Shown here in pieces: positions 1 to 8,436 of a DNA stretch of 63,549 nt (within the stretch, counting starts at the first letter, position 1; each line of letters opens with the position of its first letter). This DNA is from an uncultured Gammaproteobacteria bacterium (lineage in GTDB: Bacteria; Pseudomonadota; Gammaproteobacteria; Pseudomonadales; Azotimanducaceae): positions 1 through 63,549 of the forward strand of contig CAJWNY010000006.1 in NCBI GenBank assembly GCA_913043815.1. Reading direction: 5' to 3'. A model generated the notes under the pieces. The model worked only from the letters and a program-made list of their open reading frames with translations. It did not search any database and was not told the DNA's origin. A program made the position numbers and the translations under genes.

Positions 1-1
1 G

Positions 2-22
2 CTTAGGGCTTAGGGCTTAGGG
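2..22. repeat. Three tandem copies of a 7-bp unit at the dcd stop codon
   Basis: Three perfect head-to-tail copies of CTTAGGG lie at the very start of the window. The minus-strand dcd gene ends inside them: its last residues (PKP) and its TAA stop are encoded by the repeat. Such a short tandem array is prone to slippage, and gain or loss of one 7-bp unit would shift the reading frame at the extreme C terminus. The array may continue beyond the window edge, so the copy number is a minimum. Confidence 0.8.
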
Positions 23-573
23 AGTGTTACGCCCGTTTGACCCTGATATTTACCACCGCGATCTTTGTAGGTGGTTTCGCAGCGCTCATCAGACTGAAAG
101 AACAACATTTGCGCCACGCCCTCGTTAGCATAAATTTTTGCAGGCAATGTTGTCGTATTAGAAAACTCCAAAGTCACATGACCTTCCCACTCTGGCTCTA
201 AGGGCGTTACATTGACGATGATTCCACACCGAGCGTAAGTCGACTTACCTAAGCAAATTGTTAGCACATCCTCTGGAATACGGAAATATTCAACAGTACT
301 AGCTAGTGCAAAAGAGTTGGGAGGGATAATGCACACGTCCCCCTCAACATCTACAAAACTGCGTTCATCAAAGTCTTTAGGATCAACAGTGGCAGAATGG
401 ATGTTGGTAAATACCTTGAACTGAGGACCGCAGCGCACATCATAGCCGTAACTAGAAGTGCCATAGGAAATCACTTTGTTACCGTCTCGCGTTCTAACTT
501 GTCCTGCCTCAAATGGTTCGATCATGCCTTTTTTAGCTTGCTCAACAATCCAGCGATCGGCTTTGATACTCAT
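10..573 (-). CDS. dcd: dCTP deaminase
   Basis: Dcd deaminates dCTP to dUTP, feeding dUMP and thymidylate synthesis in the cytoplasm; the enzyme is a homotrimer. The 187-residue length is normal for the gammaproteobacterial enzyme (about 188-193). Recognisable family stretches include GKSTYARCG in the nucleotide-binding region and [14 protein letters not shown], which carries the catalytic glutamate, followed by the C-terminal GGKYQGQTG motif that closes over substrate. It is followed on the same strand, upstream in transcription, by apbC/mrp with a gap of about 75 bases, a pairing common in Pseudomonas-like genomes. The C terminus lies in a tandem 7-bp repeat. The identification is secure. 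Confidence 0.96.
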   Translation of the reverse strand: MSIKADRWIVEQAKKGMIEPFEAGQVRTRDGNKVISYGTSSYGYDVRCGPQFKVFTNIHSATVDPKDFDERSFVDVEGDVCIIPPNSFALASTVEYFRIPEDVLTICLGKSTYARCGIIVNVTPLEPEWEGHVTLEFSNTTTLPAKIYANEGVAQMLFFQSDERCETTYKDRGGKYQGQTGVTLPKP

Positions 574-647
574 ACTTTACGTCTCTTGATCTGTATTTTT
601 AAAATTTATTTTTTGCATTCTAGCCAGCGGTCGGGGATTGACCGCGA

Positions 648-1661
648 TTAATCGTCAACCATACTAATTGTCGGCGTGCTAGTTTGATTGCCCCATAATC
701 GGGCTGCCATATTACGCGCTGCGTCTCGATAAAGCTCACTAATAGCGGAGTCGGGCTCTGCTTTCACCGTTGGATTGCCACCATCGGCCTGCTGACGAAT
801 AGACATAGCTAGTGGTAACTGCCCCAACAACGGCACGCCTAAATCTTCGGCAACTCGCTTGCCCCCATCTTCGCCAAACAAATGGCTGAGATGGCCGCAG
901 TTATCGCATTGATGAACGCTCATATTCTCCAATATACCCAGCACAGGAATGTCTACCTTAGCGAACATTTCGATGCCTTTAAGGGCATCTAGCAGGGCTA
1001 TATCTTGGGGTGTAGTTACAATTACCGCGCCAGCGACCGGAGCTTTTTGCGACAACGTTAACTGTATATCGCCAGTGCCGGGAGGCATGTCAACAATCAG
1101 ATAGTCTAAGTCGCCCCACAAAGTTTGACCCAAAATCTGTTGCAGTGCACCACTTGCCATAGGCCCACGCCAAACCATTGGGGTTTTATCTGTAATCATA
1201 AAGCTCATAGACATAGCTTTTATACCATGGGCCCGAATGGGATCAAAAAACTTACCATCCTTGATGTCTGGCCGACGACCCTCTGCTACGCCAAGCATCA
1301 TGCCTTGGCTGGGGCCGTAAATGTCTGCGTCCAAGAGCCCAACTTTCGCTCCCTCTGCGTCCAGCGCTAGTGCCAAGTTGACCGCCGTAGTAGATTTGCC
1401 TACACCGCCCTTGCCACTGCTCACCAAGACTACGTTTTTCACCTGACCGAAGCCTCTACCAGGTGTGGCTGAAAAGCCAATATCTAATTCGATATCGTCA
1501 ACACCCAAAAAAGCTGAGAGTTGCTCAGTTAACTTTGCCTGCATGCCCTGGGCGGGATAACCTAAGGTAATCGAAACGTGCTTGCCAGATGACAGTACTC
1601 GGGCACCCAAGGAACCCCAAGTTTGCCTTAAATAGGGGTCTAAAAAATCTTCAACCTTCAT
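648..1661 (-). CDS. apbC: Mrp/ApbC/NBP35-family iron-sulfur carrier ATPase
   Basis: This P-loop ATPase of the Mrp/Nbp35 family binds and transfers Fe-S clusters to apoproteins in the cytosol. The N-terminal 70 residues resemble a MIP18/DUF59-like domain. A deviant Walker A motif, GKGGVGKST, lies at residues 83-91. DADIYGPSQG and the DMPPGTGD switch motif follow, and a CDNC pair near residue 250 is the CxxC that bridges a cluster at the dimer interface. The length of 337 is slightly shorter than the E. coli protein (about 369). It is divergent from metG, a conserved neighbour in gammaproteobacteria. Gene naming varies between apbC and mrp. Confidence 0.95.
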   Translation of the reverse strand: MKVEDFLDPYLRQTWGSLGARVLSSGKHVSITLGYPAQGMQAKLTEQLSAFLGVDDIELDIGFSATPGRGFGQVKNVVLVSSGKGGVGKSTTAVNLALALDAEGAKVGLLDADIYGPSQGMMLGVAEGRRPDIKDGKFFDPIRAHGIKAMSMSFMITDKTPMVWRGPMASGALQQILGQTLWGDLDYLIVDMPPGTGDIQLTLSQKAPVAGAVIVTTPQDIALLDALKGIEMFAKVDIPVLGILENMSVHQCDNCGHLSHLFGEDGGKRVAEDLGVPLLGQLPLAMSIRQQADGGNPTVKAEPDSAISELYRDAARNMAARLWGNQTSTPTISMVDD

Positions 1662-1817
1662 CAGTGTCTAACATCCAAATAAAACAAGGCGAATAGTGTA
1701 AGCCCATTTGCTCTAATTTGGCTTTATTCTTCTTCAAGGCAATGTATATTGCTCCGATCTTAACGCTGTCGATCATTTCCGCGGCGTTCAATGCTTCACG
1801 GTACTCATAGGCCCCAC

Positions 1818-3884
1818 ATGTCACGTAGAATCTTAGTTACCAGCGCCCTGCCAAACGCCAACGGCCCTATACATCTTGGGCACATGCTTGAGCACGTACA
1901 AACAGATATCTGGGTACGCTTCCAACGCATGCGCGGCAATCAAACCATCTATGTGTGCGCGGACGACACCCACGGCACAGCCACCATGATTAAGGCCGAC
2001 GAAGAGTCAGTGACGCCAGAATTACTGGTCGAAAATATACGTCAATTACATATAAAAGATTTTCAGGGCTTTTTAATCAGCCACGACAACTACTACTCTA
2101 CCCACAGTGACGAAAACCAGCATTTCTCGTCACTCATTTATAACCGCCTCCAAGAAAAAGGCCTGATTTTTACCAAAGAAGTTGAGCAGTTATACGATTC
2201 GGAAAAGGGCCTATTTTTAGCCGACCGTTTCGTTGTTGGCGGGTGCCCAAAGTGCAAGGTTGAAGGCCAATACGGTGACAACTGCGAGGCCTGCGGCGCC
2301 ACATATGACGCCACAGACCTTATCGATCCTAAGTCCATTTATTCAGGCGCAACGCCAGAGCTGCGCGCCTCAACCCACTACTTCTTTGACTTAGCCAGCT
2401 ACAGTCAATTCCTTAAAGATTGGACAAGAACGGACGCGGTACAACCTGAAATCGCCAATAAACTCAGCGAATGGTTGGACGATGGTCTGCGCCCTTGGGA
2501 TATCTCAAGAGATGCGCCCTACTTTGGCTTTACTATTCCCGGCACTACAGACAAATATTTTTACGTTTGGATGGATGCGCCCATTGGTTATATGGCCAGC
2601 TTCCAAAACTACTGCAGTGCGCAGAACGACCCAAACCTACAATTCGATGATTTCTGGAATGTAGGTTCCAGCGCAGAGGTACACCACTTTATCGGTAAAG
2701 ATATTGTTAACTTCCATGCGCTATTTTGGCCGGCGGTTTTAGACGGCGCAGGTTTCCGCACACCGACCAAAGTACATACGCATGGATTTGTCACTGTAGA
2801 CGGCACCAAAATGTCTAAGTCTCGGGGTACATTTATTCTCGCTGAAAAATACCTAGAACATTTGAACCCAGAATATCTGCGCTACTACTACGCAGCCAAA
2901 CTGAGCAATTCGGTAGATGACTTAGACATCAACCTAGAGGATTTTGTGCTCCGCGTGAACTCAGATTTGGTCGGTAAAGTCATCAATATCGCCAGCCGTA
3001 CAGCGGGCTTCTTGGTGAAAAACTTCGACGGTATAATGTCCGACGGAATTCACGACAGCGCGTTAATGGCGAAATTCACCGAGCAAGCAGAAAACATTGC
3101 GGCACTTTATGAACGAGGTGAATTCAGCAAGGCAGTGCGTGAAATCACTGGCTTGGCCGATTTAGCCAATCAATACATTGCTCAGCATGAACCTTGGGCT
3201 ATGGTAAAAAATCCGGAGCTGCGCGACAAAGTACAGTTGGTGTGTAGCCAAGCCATTAACATGTTCCGCTTCCTCGCTATTTTCCTCAAGCCGATTTTGC
3301 CGGTGACGGCAGAAAAGGCCGAGGAGTTTCTCGGCGTTGCGCCGCTCGCATGGTCTGACTGCGGGCATTTGCTCAGCGGCCATAAGATAAACAAATTCAA
3401 ACCTATGTTGCAGCGTATTGAAGGCAAAACGGTTGCTCATTTGGTAGACGCATCTGTGGAACCCGCTGAGCAATCTGCTGAAAACAAAACAGCAGAAAAG
3501 AACAAGCAACAAAAAACTTCTAAGCATGCCAAGCAAGAGAACGACACTTCAAACAGTGAATTTATCGATATAGACGACTTCACCAAAGTGAGCTTGAAGG
3601 TAGCGAGAATTATCTCCGCCGAAGCAGTAGAGGGCGCGGATAAATTACTTAAACTCACTTTAAATGTGGGCGACCATGAACGCTTCGTATTCTCAGGCAT
3701 CAAAGAAGCTTATAACCCAGAAGATTTAGTCGGTCGTTTAACCGTCGTGGTTGCCAACCTAGCACCAAGAAAAATGCGCTTTGGCGTTTCCGAAGGCATG
3801 GTCTTAGCAGCCGGTCCTGGCGGAGCTAACTTCTTCCTACTTGCACCTGACAGCGGCGCAGAACCCGGCATGGACGTTAAGTAA
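1818..3884 (+). CDS. metG: Methionyl-tRNA synthetase
   Basis: MetG charges tRNA-Met and initiator tRNA with methionine. Class I signature motifs are present: HLGH-type PIHLGHML near residue 25 and KMSKS in [10 protein letters not shown] near residue 335. A zinc knuckle with CPKC and CEAC lies near residues 145-160. After a lysine/glutamine-rich linker, the last 105 residues form an EMAP/Trbp111-type OB-fold tRNA-binding domain that also mediates dimerisation. I chose ATG 1818 ([17 protein letters not shown]) rather than the in-frame ATG 1791, because the family N terminus begins there; the ribosome-binding site is weak for both. This gives 688 residues, as expected for the long form. Confidence 0.96.
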   Translation: MSRRILVTSALPNANGPIHLGHMLEHVQTDIWVRFQRMRGNQTIYVCADDTHGTATMIKADEESVTPELLVENIRQLHIKDFQGFLISHDNYYSTHSDENQHFSSLIYNRLQEKGLIFTKEVEQLYDSEKGLFLADRFVVGGCPKCKVEGQYGDNCEACGATYDATDLIDPKSIYSGATPELRASTHYFFDLASYSQFLKDWTRTDAVQPEIANKLSEWLDDGLRPWDISRDAPYFGFTIPGTTDKYFYVWMDAPIGYMASFQNYCSAQNDPNLQFDDFWNVGSSAEVHHFIGKDIVNFHALFWPAVLDGAGFRTPTKVHTHGFVTVDGTKMSKSRGTFILAEKYLEHLNPEYLRYYYAAKLSNSVDDLDINLEDFVLRVNSDLVGKVINIASRTAGFLVKNFDGIMSDGIHDSALMAKFTEQAENIAALYERGEFSKAVREITGLADLANQYIAQHEPWAMVKNPELRDKVQLVCSQAINMFRFLAIFLKPILPVTAEKAEEFLGVAPLAWSDCGHLLSGHKINKFKPMLQRIEGKTVAHLVDASVEPAEQSAENKTAEKNKQQKTSKHAKQENDTSNSEFIDIDDFTKVSLKVARIISAEAVEGADKLLKLTLNVGDHERFVFSGIKEAYNPEDLVGRLTVVVANLAPRKMRFGVSEGMVLAAGPGGANFFLLAPDSGAEPGMDVK

Positions 3885-3988
3885 TGCTTAATGCTGAGGC
3901 GTTAACAAGAGCGGAAACGCTTTGCTAGTCGCAGCGACCAGCTACTGTGCGGTATGCCATCGGCTATATGAACTAGGCAGAATAAAAC

Positions 3989-4015
3989 TGTTTGCGTCAA
4001 AAATGTGCGCAAACA
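3989..4015. promoter_or_regulatory. Inverted repeat upstream of the rnf operon
   Basis: TGTTTGCG (3989-3996) and CGCAAACA (4008-4015) form a perfect 8-bp inverted repeat with an 11-base spacer, ending 34 bases before the GTG of rnfA. There is no T-tract, so it is not a typical terminator. Its place between metG and rnfA suits an operator or a 5'-UTR hairpin. An AATAAA-like -10 element lies just before it. The regulatory role is inference only. Confidence 0.4.
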
Positions 4016-4049
4016 CCCAGCAACAGCTCAACACAAGCCGCCTTAACCT

Positions 4050-4628
4050 GTGACTGAACTCGGCCTAATTTTAATCGGCGCACTGTTGGTGAACAATTTT
4101 GTCTTGGCTCAGTTCTTGGGCTTGTGTCCTTTTATGGGCATCACCAAAAGCTACGACACCGCCTTTGCAACAGGTCTAGCCACAACTTTTGTACTTGCTC
4201 TCGCAGCCGTCATCTCGCACCTCATTTACCACGGCATTCTGGTGCCCTTGGACCTAACCTACCTGAATATCATTTTGTTCATCGTGGTCATTGCCGGGCT
4301 GGTACAACTGATCCAAGTTTATCTGCACGCCACCTCCCCAGTATTGCACCAACTGCTGGGTATTTATCTGCCCCTCATCACCAGTAACTGCGCCGTATTA
4401 GGAGTGACCTTACTGGCCATCAATCAAAATTTAACGCTGCTGCAAACACTGACATTCGCCATTGGTGCTGCGGCGGGGTTTACGCTGGTAATGGTGTTAT
4501 TTGGTGCCCTGCGCGAGCAGTTACAACAAGCCAGCCTACCTGAAGCTTTTGCAGGTACGCCCATCGCTCTAATAAGTGCAGGACTCATGAGCCTGGCATT
4601 TATGGGCTTTCAGGGCATTGGTAGCTGA
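4050..4628 (+). CDS. rnfA: Rnf electron transport complex subunit A
   Basis: RnfA is an integral inner-membrane subunit of the Rnf/Rsx complex, which couples electron transfer to ion movement. The 192-residue protein is almost wholly hydrophobic, with about six membrane spans. It carries the family cysteine regions LGLCPFMGI (near residue 27) and ITSNCAVLG (near residue 110), which in characterised complexes hold an intramembrane Fe-S cluster together with RnfE. The start is GTG with a weak ribosome-binding site. Its stop overlaps the rnfB start (TGATG), indicating translational coupling. The operon is rnfABDGE followed by nth. Confidence 0.95.
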   Translation: MTELGLILIGALLVNNFVLAQFLGLCPFMGITKSYDTAFATGLATTFVLALAAVISHLIYHGILVPLDLTYLNIILFIVVIAGLVQLIQVYLHATSPVLHQLLGIYLPLITSNCAVLGVTLLAINQNLTLLQTLTFAIGAAAGFTLVMVLFGALREQLQQASLPEAFAGTPIALISAGLMSLAFMGFQGIGS

Positions 4629-5521
4629 TGTTTGGGCCACTGCTCATCATTTGCGCTTTGCTGGTATTTGCCGCTGGCGTGTTATGGATTCGCGGCAATG
4701 TGGCAAAAGACGAAGACAGTCTTGTTACAATCATTGACGCCCTGCTGCCGCAGACCCAGTGCGCCCAATGCAGTTATCCCGGTTGCCGCCCCTATGCACA
4801 GGCGGTTGCTGACGGTGCGCAAATAGATCTATGCCCGCCCGGCGGGCAAGAATTGGTTATTCAGTTAAGTGCTTTGATGGGGGTGGAAATACCGGCTCAA
4901 ACATTAGCAGAGCCGCTAACCTTGGTTGCTGTCATTGACGAAGCTGAATGTATTGGCTGTACCTTGTGCCTGCCGCCCTGTCCGGTGGATGCCATTATTG
5001 GCGCCCAAGGGTTTATGCACACTGTGCTGAGCAAAGACTGTACCGGCTGCGAACTGTGTATTTCACCCTGCCCAGTGGACTGCATCACCTTAGAACCCGT
5101 CGCCAACCCAACCACAGATTTGACTGACAAGCCATTCGTACTGAAAGGCAAAGGATGCATTAACTGCGGTCAATGCGCGCCAGCCTGCCCCAAAGATCTG
5201 TTACCCGACCAACTGCTAAAACTCGGTAACGGCGGGTTATGGGAACAGGCAGACGAACTGAACCTGCAAGACTGCATTGAATGCAGCTTATGCGACAGAG
5301 TGTGTCCCAGCGAAATCAATTTGGCGCAATTCTTTGCTCACGGCAAAGAGATAGAACAGCAGCGACTTGCAGAAAACGTCGAAAAGGAGCGTATTCAAGA
5401 TCGCTTTGAAAATCATCAGTCGCGGCTGCAAGCTAAACAAGAAGAGGGCGACCAGCGTCGCCAACAGCGCATCAACGAGCGCCTGCAAAGACCTCAGCAG
5501 AGTCGGAGCGGTGATCAGTGA
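4628..5521 (+). CDS. rnfB: RnfB fused to an RnfC-like C-terminal two-cluster ferredoxin domain
   Basis: Residues 1-155 are ordinary RnfB: a membrane anchor (about 2-22), the cluster motif Cys45, Cys48, Cys53, Cys69, and two 4Fe-4S ferredoxin motifs (Cys108/111/114/118 and Cys138/141/144/148). After a short linker the protein continues, where RnfB normally ends, with two more CxxCxxCxxxCP motifs (Cys177-187 and Cys216-226), separated by an LLPDQL...ADELNLQDCIEC stretch, and then a charged helical tail (about 235-290). From memory of E. coli RnfC, this block matches its C-terminal domain, including the tail, not RnfB. No separate rnfC lies in the operon. The protein could carry five clusters. 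The reading frame is clean and overlaps rnfA by one base and rnfD by four. Confidence 0.9.
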   Translation: MFGPLLIICALLVFAAGVLWIRGNVAKDEDSLVTIIDALLPQTQCAQCSYPGCRPYAQAVADGAQIDLCPPGGQELVIQLSALMGVEIPAQTLAEPLTLVAVIDEAECIGCTLCLPPCPVDAIIGAQGFMHTVLSKDCTGCELCISPCPVDCITLEPVANPTTDLTDKPFVLKGKGCINCGQCAPACPKDLLPDQLLKLGNGGLWEQADELNLQDCIECSLCDRVCPSEINLAQFFAHGKEIEQQRLAENVEKERIQDRFENHQSRLQAKQEEGDQRRQQRINERLQRPQQSRSGDQ

Positions 5522-6474
5522 AAGCACGCAAAATCATTAAGACACCCAATGTCATGGCATGGGTTCTCGTTGCACTGCTCCCCGGCTTAGCCGGCATGAC
5601 CTTCTATCTCGGTTTGGGCGTAGTGTGGAATTTATTCTGGTTATCTGCCTTTTGCTTGGCCACCGAGGTGCTCGTTGTCGCCCTTAAAAACGGCAGTCTT
5701 GCCACGGCGAATTTGCGCGCACCCCTACACAACAACCTTGGCGACGGCACAACCTTGCTGGCTGCCTGGCTCATTGCCATTTGCCTTCCGCCCTATGTTT
5801 CCATACAAATTTTAGCAGTCGCGGCGCTCGCCTCCATTGGCCTGGCAAAACACGCTTATGGCGGACTAGGTAACAATATCTTTAATCCAGCCATGGTGGG
5901 CTACGCGGTAATATTACTTTCTTTCCCCCAAGCATTAGCCGCATGGCCGGCACTGGAGGGCGTAGAAAATTTAGGAGCGGACACCCTCAGCGGTGCCACC
6001 TACCTTTCAGAATTTCGCTACCGCGATGCTATGACGGTTGATGAGTTTTTACTCAATAGCCCACAAGTTCTGCATCAACAAATTATCGCCGGACTGTTTT
6101 TACTCGGCGGCTTGGGCCTAATCTATCTCCGGATTATCAGCTGGCGAATTCCTCTGGCACTACTGATTACCGTTGGTCTGCTGGCCAGCGTCACATATGA
6201 CCAAGGCTCCACACAAAGTATGGGCTCTGCGTGGTTTCATTGGACTACTGGCGGCACTATAGCCGCGGCTTTTTTTGTTGCAACGGACCCAGTCACGCAC
6301 CCAAGCCGACACAGTCATCAGGTGATTTTTGCCGTCAGCATAGGCATCCTTCTATTTGTCATACGCACCCAAGGCAACCTACCCGACGGCATCGCTTTCG
6401 CCATTTTGCTCGCCAACTGCGCTACGCCACTACTCAACCGCATCCACAGACAGCGGGAGAGCCGGCATGTTTAA
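5518..6474 (+). CDS. rnfD: Rnf electron transport complex subunit D
   Basis: RnfD is a membrane flavoprotein subunit related to NqrB. The 318-residue sequence has repeated hydrophobic spans and the family block KHAYGGLGNNIFNPAMVGYA near residues 111-130. The covalent-FMN motif S-G-A-T occurs at residues 158-161, so Thr161 is the predicted flavin attachment residue. The start is GTG, overlapping the rnfB stop by four bases, which is the position rnfC would normally precede. It is somewhat shorter than E. coli RsxD (about 350). It is also overlapped at its 3' end by rnfG. Confidence 0.94.
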   Translation: MKARKIIKTPNVMAWVLVALLPGLAGMTFYLGLGVVWNLFWLSAFCLATEVLVVALKNGSLATANLRAPLHNNLGDGTTLLAAWLIAICLPPYVSIQILAVAALASIGLAKHAYGGLGNNIFNPAMVGYAVILLSFPQALAAWPALEGVENLGADTLSGATYLSEFRYRDAMTVDEFLLNSPQVLHQQIIAGLFLLGGLGLIYLRIISWRIPLALLITVGLLASVTYDQGSTQSMGSAWFHWTTGGTIAAAFFVATDPVTHPSRHSHQVIFAVSIGILLFVIRTQGNLPDGIAFAILLANCATPLLNRIHRQRESRHV

Positions 6475-7012
6475 AACGCTGACCGCGCTTACGTTGATCG
6501 GCGCTGCCTGTGGGCTTTTGTTATTTGCCATGAATGGTATAACCCGCGGTGATATTGAAAAAAATAGAACACAAAAAGCCCGAGCAATAATGGCTAAGCT
6601 ACTTAAACAACCGCTGCCTGATAAAATTTTTTGGGTGGACGATATTAGTGGAAGCTGTCAGTTGGGCTATTTCATTAAGCATGCAGAAAACGGCTACTCA
6701 GGACCGATCAATTTTTTTGCCCTGTACCACCCAAACTTACCTGATGATGAAGCACCCCGCGGAAAAACTACCAGGCAAGAACAGCTTAGTTTGCGAGTCA
6801 CGCGTCACCAAGAAACACCAGGCATTGGCGACTTCATTGATCACAAGCGCAACAGCTACCTGCCCGACCTCGACCAGCAATCAATTGCACAATGGCAAAA
6901 TTTGGACAATATTACTGGGGCAACCATTACCCAACGAGCGATTAAAAAGGCGGCGCTAAATATCCAAACCCGGATCCGCTACCACACCGAGAAATATCCC
7001 TGTGTCGAATAA
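6467..7012 (+). CDS. rnfG: Rnf electron transport complex subunit G (flavoprotein)
   Basis: RnfG is a mostly periplasmic flavoprotein subunit anchored by one N-terminal helix (about residues 5-23). It carries the conserved NGYSGPI segment, the HQETPGIGD block near residues 114-122 and the FMN-threonine motif T-G-A-T at residues 150-153, making Thr153 the predicted covalent flavin site. The start ATG at 6467 lies inside the end of rnfD (8-base overlap); it gives a normal membrane-anchored N terminus of a 181-residue protein, whereas a longer upstream reading would be rnfD in another frame. Coupled translation through the operon is likely. Confidence 0.93.
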   Translation: MFKTLTALTLIGAACGLLLFAMNGITRGDIEKNRTQKARAIMAKLLKQPLPDKIFWVDDISGSCQLGYFIKHAENGYSGPINFFALYHPNLPDDEAPRGKTTRQEQLSLRVTRHQETPGIGDFIDHKRNSYLPDLDQQSIAQWQNLDNITGATITQRAIKKAALNIQTRIRYHTEKYPCVE

Positions 7013-7700
7013 CGATTTCAGCCGTGGCGCAATAGAGAATAATCCGGCCTGGGCGCAACTTCTGGGTCTTTGCCCACTGCTGGCTGTAAGTAACAGTATT
7101 GCCAACGCGTTGGGGTTGGCCTTAGCCAGCGGATTTGTTTTGCTCGGCGCCAACACAAGCATCTCACTGCTGCGAAAAATTATTCCTGACGTGGCTCGCC
7201 TACCCTGCTTCGTGCTTATTATTGCCACTTTTACCACGGTAGCGGTGATGGTTTTAGAAGCTTACGCTTTCGATTTATATACCCGCATTGCGCTCTTCAT
7301 TCAAATAATTGTGACTAACTGCATGATTCTGGGCAGGGCCGAGGCCTTTGCTAGCAGACAACCTGTGGGCCGCGCAATAGTCGACGCGCTTGGCACGGCT
7401 ACGGGATTTGCCATTGCGCTCTTGGCTTTAGGCGCAGTAAGAGAGTTGCTGGGTAATGGCACTCTATTTAATGATATGGAGCTATTAGTAGGTAGCTTAG
7501 GCGCTGACTGGCAACTGACAATTTTCACCTCAGCGCCACTGCCTTTGGCAGTCTATCCTCCGGGCGCATTTCTCCTGGCCGGACTTTTATTCGCAGCGGT
7601 TAAAGCGCTAACAGCAACACAAAGTGGTCCCACTGCAAAAAAAGAAGTTGAGAAAGAAACTGGCACAGCCAATGATGCAGTGCGCAGAGCGAACCCGTAA
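7002..7700 (+). CDS. rnfE: Rnf electron transport complex subunit E
   Basis: RnfE is a polytopic inner-membrane partner and distant homologue of RnfA. The pseudosymmetric cysteine regions QLLGLCPLLAV (near residue 21) and VTNCMILGR (near residue 105) match those of RnfA and are thought to share an intramembrane cluster. About six hydrophobic spans are visible, followed by a short charged cytoplasmic tail. It starts with GTG and overlaps rnfG by 11 bases. At 232 residues it is close to the family length. The nth gene follows after 34 bases. Confidence 0.94.
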   Translation: MSNNDFSRGAIENNPAWAQLLGLCPLLAVSNSIANALGLALASGFVLLGANTSISLLRKIIPDVARLPCFVLIIATFTTVAVMVLEAYAFDLYTRIALFIQIIVTNCMILGRAEAFASRQPVGRAIVDALGTATGFAIALLALGAVRELLGNGTLFNDMELLVGSLGADWQLTIFTSAPLPLAVYPPGAFLLAGLLFAAVKALTATQSGPTAKKEVEKETGTANDAVRRANP

Positions 7701-7734
7701 GTTACTATCTACCAATTCTATTTAGAGGTGGTCT

Positions 7735-8370
7735 ATGAACGGTGACAAACGCCATGAAATTTTCACCCGCCTACGCGCCGAAAATCCAAACCCCACCACC
7801 GAGCTTAATTATGACTCGCCCTTTGAATTGCTTATTGCGGTGTTGCTTTCCGCCCAAGCCACTGACGTTGGCGTCAACAAAGCCACAGGGCCACTGTTTG
7901 CTGCGGCCAATACGCCAGAGGCCATTTACAATTTGGGCGTAGACGGGCTGAAGGAATACGTTAAAACCATTGGCTTATTCAACACAAAGGCCTTCAACGC
8001 GCACAAAACCTGCAAAATTTTGATGGACGAGCACAACAGCCAGGTGCCCGAGGATAGAGAGGCATTGGAGGCACTACCCGGTGTTGGCCGCAAGACTGCG
8101 AACGTTGTACTCAATACCGCCTATGGTCACCCAACGATAGCCGTAGATACGCATATTTACCGCGTGTCCAACAGGACCAAAATAGCACCGGGGAAAAATG
8201 TCCGGGAGGTTGAAGACAAGCTGATAAAGTTTGTGCCTGCAGAGTTCAAGGTGGACGTGCACCACTGGCTGATTCTGCATGGACGCTACGTATGTGTGGC
8301 GAGAAAGCCCCGCTGCGGTAGCTGTAGTATTGAAGATTTATGCGAATTTAAAGACAAGGCCGACGACTAA
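7735..8370 (+). CDS. nth: Endonuclease III
   Basis: Nth is the bifunctional DNA glycosylase/AP lyase that removes oxidised pyrimidines in base-excision repair. The helix-hairpin-helix LPGVGRKTANVV carries the catalytic Lys120, and Asp138 lies in VDTHIYRVSNR, at the same numbers as in E. coli. The 4Fe-4S ligands Cys187, Cys194, Cys197 and Cys203 also fall at the E. coli positions. A good ribosome-binding site (AGAGGTGG) precedes the ATG. It closes the rnf operon, an arrangement shared with E. coli and Pseudomonas, and its 3' end lies in a terminator hairpin. Confidence 0.97.
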   Translation: MNGDKRHEIFTRLRAENPNPTTELNYDSPFELLIAVLLSAQATDVGVNKATGPLFAAANTPEAIYNLGVDGLKEYVKTIGLFNTKAFNAHKTCKILMDEHNSQVPEDREALEALPGVGRKTANVVLNTAYGHPTIAVDTHIYRVSNRTKIAPGKNVREVEDKLIKFVPAEFKVDVHHWLILHGRYVCVARKPRCGSCSIEDLCEFKDKADD

Positions 8371-8404
8371 GGTTTTTGTTCACGGCCTTTGTCCGGCTTT
8401 TTTT
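8353..8404 (+). terminator. Intrinsic terminator overlapping the end of nth
   Basis: GACAAGGCCG (8353-8362) pairs with CGGCCTTTGTC (8383-8393) with one bulged base. The loop is about 20 bases, and the stem is followed closely by a seven-T run (8398-8404). The left arm lies inside the nth coding sequence, whose stop is at 8370. It probably ends the rnf-nth transcript and insulates it from convergent murI. Confidence 0.7.
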
Positions 8405-8436
8405 CTCAGTCCAGTTTGCTAGCGGGGCATATCTAT

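Noticed and set aside
1791-1817. Upstream start for metG
   Set aside because: The nine extra residues do not resemble the family N terminus, and ATG 1818 places [17 protein letters not shown] where it belongs.
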